Source: Bursaphelenchus xylophilus (Eukaryota; Nematoda; Chromadorea; Rhabditida; Aphelenchoididae). From it: a stretch of 64,000 bases of DNA. The DNA lies in NCBI GenBank assembly GCA_904066235.2, contig CAJFCV020000001.1:10163291-10227290 (forward strand). Direction: 5' to 3'. Positions within the stretch are counted from its first letter, which is position 1, and every line of letters starts with the position of its first letter. Below, in pieces: positions 48,201-54,200 of this stretch. Position numbers and translations under genes: made by a program. The notes beneath the pieces are model-generated. The model was not told the origin of the DNA and did no database searches. It worked only from the letters and a program-made list of their open reading frames with translations.

Positions 48201-51200
48201 TATGCCCATTTTCTTCTGACTCTGCTGAACTTCACGTGTTCTGTGACGCTTCTGACCGAGCTTATGCAGCAGTCGCTTATCTTCGCACTCAGTCAGGCGA
48301 CCTCATCGATGTGTCATTCCTAATCGGTAAAAGCCGTCTGGGACCCATAAAAGGCATGACCGTGCCCCGCCTGGAACTCCTCGGACTTCTCATTGGATCT
48401 AACCTTGCTCGCACAATTGCCACTGAGCTACCGTCAATTCGGCTCACCAACATCTTCCTCTGGACAGACTCACGGATCGTCCACACATGGCTTCTTTCTC
48501 GTCGAACACTTCCAATCTTCGTCAAGAATCGAGTCAACTCCATCTGGCAAAATGTCCCCAACGCCTCGATCCGATACGTTCCCACGGCAGAAAACCCAGC
48601 TGACTCGGCTACCAAACGTTGTCCACCATCACAACTTTGGCTCGAAGGTCCCGCTTGGCTCCGGCAGTCACCAAGCCAATGGCCAAATCAACCGGAACTC
48701 TACGAAGCTCCGGAGGATATCACTGCTGTCGCCGAAGTAACAACGGCACCCATACCCCTCATCGATGCTACTCGGTTCAGCCGCTGGACCATCCTCATCC
48801 ACACCCTTGTGTGTGTACTGCAGTACCTGGCGACCGTACTCTCGACCAGTAATACCGCTCAACGGAAATATCCCTGGCTTTCCGTGTACACCACGCCGTC
48901 CACCCCACACACAACCCAATTTCATACTGCAGAGAAATTGTTCTTTCGGTTAATGCAACAAGAACGACCCCCAACAAAAGCTCAACAGCACGAGCTCAAC
49001 CTGTATCAAGATTCTGAACAAGTTTTTCGCTGTCGTACTCGGCTCGCCCATGCTTCTCTCCCTACGACAGCACAAAACCCCATCTTCCTACCATCTCCCC
49101 ATTACGGGACCGCACTCTACATCCATCATATCCACCAACTATTGGGACATGCGTCCACTTCAACTACGCTATGTCACCTTCGTTACCGCGTATGGATTCC
49201 AAAAGCCAGACGCCTTGTCCAATCCAGCATTCGCCAATGTTCTTGCCGAACGTTGAAGCCGTTCGCGCTTCCACCCTTTCCCAATTACCCACACATGCGT
49301 GTACAACCAAACCCTCCATTCCACTACACAGGCCTGGATTACGGTGGTCCCATCTCCGTCAGCATCACCACTACCGACACCATAAAAACATACATCTGTT
49401 TGTTCACTTGTCTCACCTCACGGGCCGTACACCTCGAGCTCGTATTGGACCTTTCCACCCTCGCCTTCCTCCAGGCCCTTCGAAAATTCATCTCTCGACG
49501 GGGCACCCCAGCCGAAGTCTGGAGCGACAATGCCCCTCAATTCCGCCTCGCAACTCAAGCAATCACCCTTGCATGGGCTGAATCCGAAGACGTACAATCG
49601 TATTTGGCAACGCGCGGAATTAAATGGAGCTTCATCACCGAATCTGCCCCTTGGCAGGGCGGATCGTGGGAAAGATTGATGGGAGTAACGAAGACGGCAC
49701 TCAAGAGAGCCATCGGCAAGAAAAAGATCTCGCTGCCTGAAATGATGACGGTATTAACCGAGGTAGAAGCTATCGTCAATTCCCGTCCACTGACATTTGT
49801 ACCCTCAAAAATCGATGATCAATCATTTCACCCGATCCGACCCATCGATTGCATCCAACCAGGAGCCTTCATCGGAGTCCCTCTCCTCGACCCTTGGGAT
49901 CCCGAGGATGGCACCTTCGAGCCTAAGCCGTCATCGGTCACTAAGTTAATGGATCTTTGGAGAAAGCAACAAAGAATCATTAACCAATTCTGGAAAATTT
50001 GGAGCTCGGAATACCTCCTCACTCTGGCCGAGCGACATCAAACAACCCACAAACAGGACAGATCTGCGATCGATCGACTCCCAATGAAAGGAGAAGTCGT
50101 GCTTGTCCATGAGGAAGGACTCGGAAGAGGAAAGTGGCAAATGGCGAAGATCTTGGAGATCGTCACTCCAAACAAAATCCAAATTCAACTCGCTACACCG
50201 CCCCATTTGGTCCTCCACCGATCCCCGAAACACCTCTATCCACTCGAACTTCAACCCGAGATCCCAAACGCAACTGAAGGAATCCCAAGAACGTCCAACC
50301 AGCACGATAGCCCACCGCCACCCAGACGGAGTCCGAGAAAGAATTCTTCTTCCACCACACTAGTCGCCTATTTTCTGGGCATAGTTCTTATTAACACCGT
50401 TTCGGCTACGGAATCCCTACCCAACCCTTGTACAGCAGAGGACTGTGCCCCTTGGAGATGGGATTGCTGTACAGCTATCCAAAAAACAGGAATCTTCATC
50501 TGGATGGGAGTATTACTCGCTCTAATACCTTTCATTTGCATCCTACTAGCTATACACACTTGGATTTGGCGAACAGTCAGATGGATCTGGACTCGATGCC
50601 GTCCACAAAACCCTCGGCAACCACGATACCAGGCTCCACACCGAATTCGACGTCTTCTTCGGACGACAGGCACCATTTACCTCCTCTTCGGACTCTTTCC
50701 GTGGGTTAATGGTTGCTCAGAGGTAACCGCCTTAACCGCGAGCACTCACAACTGCCGTTTTGATGAAGATTCCAACGTCGAGACCTGTTCCCTCTCCCAA
50801 TCCATCCAACTCAGTTTGCGGCCCATCAACGAGACAAGCTGTCTTCGAATCACCACCCCACTCAACGGATCATATATGCTCCGCTTGACTACCCTCCAGC
50901 TAAAGTTTAAATGTAACTTTAAATACGGCTACCATACACGAGACTTTGCCACCACAGTTGAATCCGTCCATCGATGTGACATGGCATCGAATTCGTACTG
51001 TCAAGGATATCAATGTGAAAAGGTCTCCACGTCCGACGACCTCCCCGAATTTTCACTCCTAGCTCGTCGGGCCCCCGGCTACTCCCACTGTACCCGGGCC
51101 TGTGGGTGCGCCACTTGTGGCTGCTTCCTCTGCAGTCCGGGATGTAACTTCTGGCGCCTCTATGCCTTACCAAAAACCAACAACATTTACCTAATAGGAC

Positions 51201-54200
51201 GTTGCCCCACGTGGACTATAACCGCGTCAGTAATCCTAGAAGTGAGCGGCAAAACGTCCCTCATACAACTGGTGGCTGCCAAGCCCGTCCACGTCGGAAA
51301 CGAGATCTTCACTCTACAGGCCATATCCACTCCGCAGGTACCGATTCTGTATCAACCTATGGTTATAAAAGTGGGAACCAACGAGGCCATCACCACCGCA
51401 GCCTCTGACCCCCAACAACCTGCTCCGGGCAGCCTAGGGGTCTTCCAATGCCGCTCAGAAGACGATGCCAGAAGATTCCAGTGTACATTCCCCCATGAAA
51501 CTTGTTCATGCAGCCCCAGCGATTTCCACACCAAATGCACATGCAACTACCGCAACCCTATGGACCTATGGCACAGCCCGGAGGTAAAACTCCCGTTCAC
51601 TTCTGGTCCAATAAAGATCGCCTACCAAAACCACACCATCACGGCAGAAATCGCTCAACAAACCGCCATTCTGGTTCACATCGCCTTCCAAAACGCAACG
51701 ATATCTACGTTTCATTATCGTGCAAAGTGTGCACCTTCCGTGATACAACAATTGACCGGATGCAAGTCTTGTCATTCGGGCGCGCAAGCTATCATTTTCT
51801 GCCAATCCAAATTCCCAACGACTATCAATGTCGAGTGTGATGGAACAAATGTCCAATCATCTCCCTGCAACAACATTACGTTCCAACTCAACATCCACAC
51901 CGATGAAGCTGAATTTAACAAAAACTGTTCCTACTCCTGCTCCGATAAATCTGACGGAACTCTACACCTTTTCGGAAAACTTCACACCATGACGATTCCT
52001 CCTCCCCCGTCCAAGGAACTTGGACAGTGGTGGGCAAGAGCCGCCGATGAAGTTCCGATCGGAAACATTCTACGCGATATTACACAATTTCTGGAAAAAG
52101 TCGCTTGGTTTTTCCCTTCTTTAATCTTCCAATATCCCCTCCTTATGTTAATTGTTATGGCAACTGTCGTTATCATGCTTTATTTTCTTTTCCGCTACAA
52201 TTTCCCTTCCACCCCACCTGCGATCTTTCTCGGACCTCGCCCGCACCAACAACTCCCCGAAAGCCGTGGTCTCCTGCCCAAACGGGCTAAGCCCCACCAC
52301 CATTAACCAACCACTGGTCCCTTACCCTTCTTCCGATCCCTTTCGTCCTTAGCAAAAACCACAACTCATATTTTTCGACACAAAAAAAAAAAAAAACATG
52401 GATCGGGAGAAGTTTTTTCCACGCAACCCACATCTTTTGCCAAAATTTTACCACTGCTTTATCCTAACCATTGTCGTCAAAATTCGTATCCTAAACCCCA
52501 CATCCCCTCCGGTTCCTCAACACTTCCCTCCGCGGGAGCGTCACCACTAGCAGTTCAATTACAAATGAACTGTAATGCTGAAAAACAACACCCTCCCCCG
52601 AAAAAATCCGGAATCTCTGGCCGGTCGTCTCATACCAATCTTTCCAGACATGAGTGGAAAAAGAAACCAACAGAAGGAGCAAAACGACGAATGTCGCCAT
52701 CTTTTCGACCCCTCCGAAGAAGACCTGCTTACCATATATTCAACCATCCTAGCACTAGGTCTGATAAATCTCCAAAGCCGCACACAGTCCCGATGGGCCA
52801 GCATCCGGAGGCGGGCCGCTTTCCGTCTACATCCGGATAAATCCAACAACCCAACCGTCGCGACCGAACTCTTCAAAGTCTTCCAGTACAGCTGCAGATA
52901 CCTGGATGACCTCACCCAAGCTCAATACGAAGAATTTATCGAACGCCACCGCCACTGCCGCCCAATTCCGCTGCTAGACATAATCAACTTCGCCGACATC
53001 CCCGGCCCATCTACGTCCGCACCACAAGATCCTGCCATGTCGGACGCAATCCAGGAACTTCAACGCGAGGTAGAATCTCTCCGAGCGCAGAACGAAGCGC
53101 TCACCGCGGAGGCCTCCTCCTCCACCGCCGCCCGACACCAGGCGGAGGAGGAGGCCAAGCGCCTCCTGAGACAGAACGAACAACTCCGGAAACGCAACGA
53201 GGAATTGTCTGCCGAAGCCTCTTCCTCCGCCGCCGCCCGTAACCAGGCGGAGGAGGAGGCACAGGCCCTCACCGACACCCTGAACGAAGCTCGCCGAACC
53301 CGGCGCATCTTAGCAGAAGACAACGAGAGGCACTACCGGGCAATCCAAGCACTCCGGGAGGCCTCGCGAAACCAGCAGCTAGCCGCAGCGGAGGTGGGCG
53401 CTCAGCTCACCGAGGAGATCAATCAGCTCAGCGCCTTGCTACAAAACGAGGAAGAAAGGCATCGGCGAAGTTTGACCAGACTGGATGAAGCCGAAACCCT
53501 GGCCGCCTCCCTCCGCCACAATTTGGAGCAAGAAATGAGGAGGCCGCATAAAGCACGCCGTCAGCCGTGCCCCTACTGTAACTCGGCTGACCACAACCCT
53601 CTCGACTGCACGGTCGTTGTTGACCGCTCGGTCCGCCGAAGACTTATCGGCGACCGGTGCGTCAACTGTTTGGGAAGACACGATGTCATCAGATGCCCAA
53701 GCAGAAAAACGTGTCTACACTGCAAACAATGGCATCACACCTCGCTGTGCGCCCTGGGAACCCCCCACGACGTCCCTGGGCCCAGCACCTCCAGAGCACA
53801 CGAGGACCAGTGCCCCATATGCCTCACCGGGGACGACCGACCAGTGACCCGCACATACTGCGGTCATCTCTTCCACCAGATCTGCCTAGACGAGTGGATC
53901 ACCAGCCAGCTCAACCAACATCAGAACCCGACGTGCCCCAATTGCCGCGCCCCTCTACATATCGACTCCCGCCACCGCCAACCGGATACCAGCCCAGAGG
54001 AACCGGAGGAACCCACTTTCTAAAAAGATAAGATAACCTGTCTATAAAATTTATTGTAATTAGATAAGCTCACTATAAATTTATTGTAAAATTTTGTAAT
54101 CTCTGTACTCTGTTCCAAACTTTTGTAACCCAAAAATTCCCTCCTCTTCTTCCTCCCTCTCCCTCCCCCGGAGTGTCGCGACACCCTCGCGATACTAAAA

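Noticed and set aside
48138..49581. Numerous secondary frames within the BEL/Pao element
   Set aside because: All are shadows of the 2,732-residue polyprotein frame, caused by its C-rich codon use.
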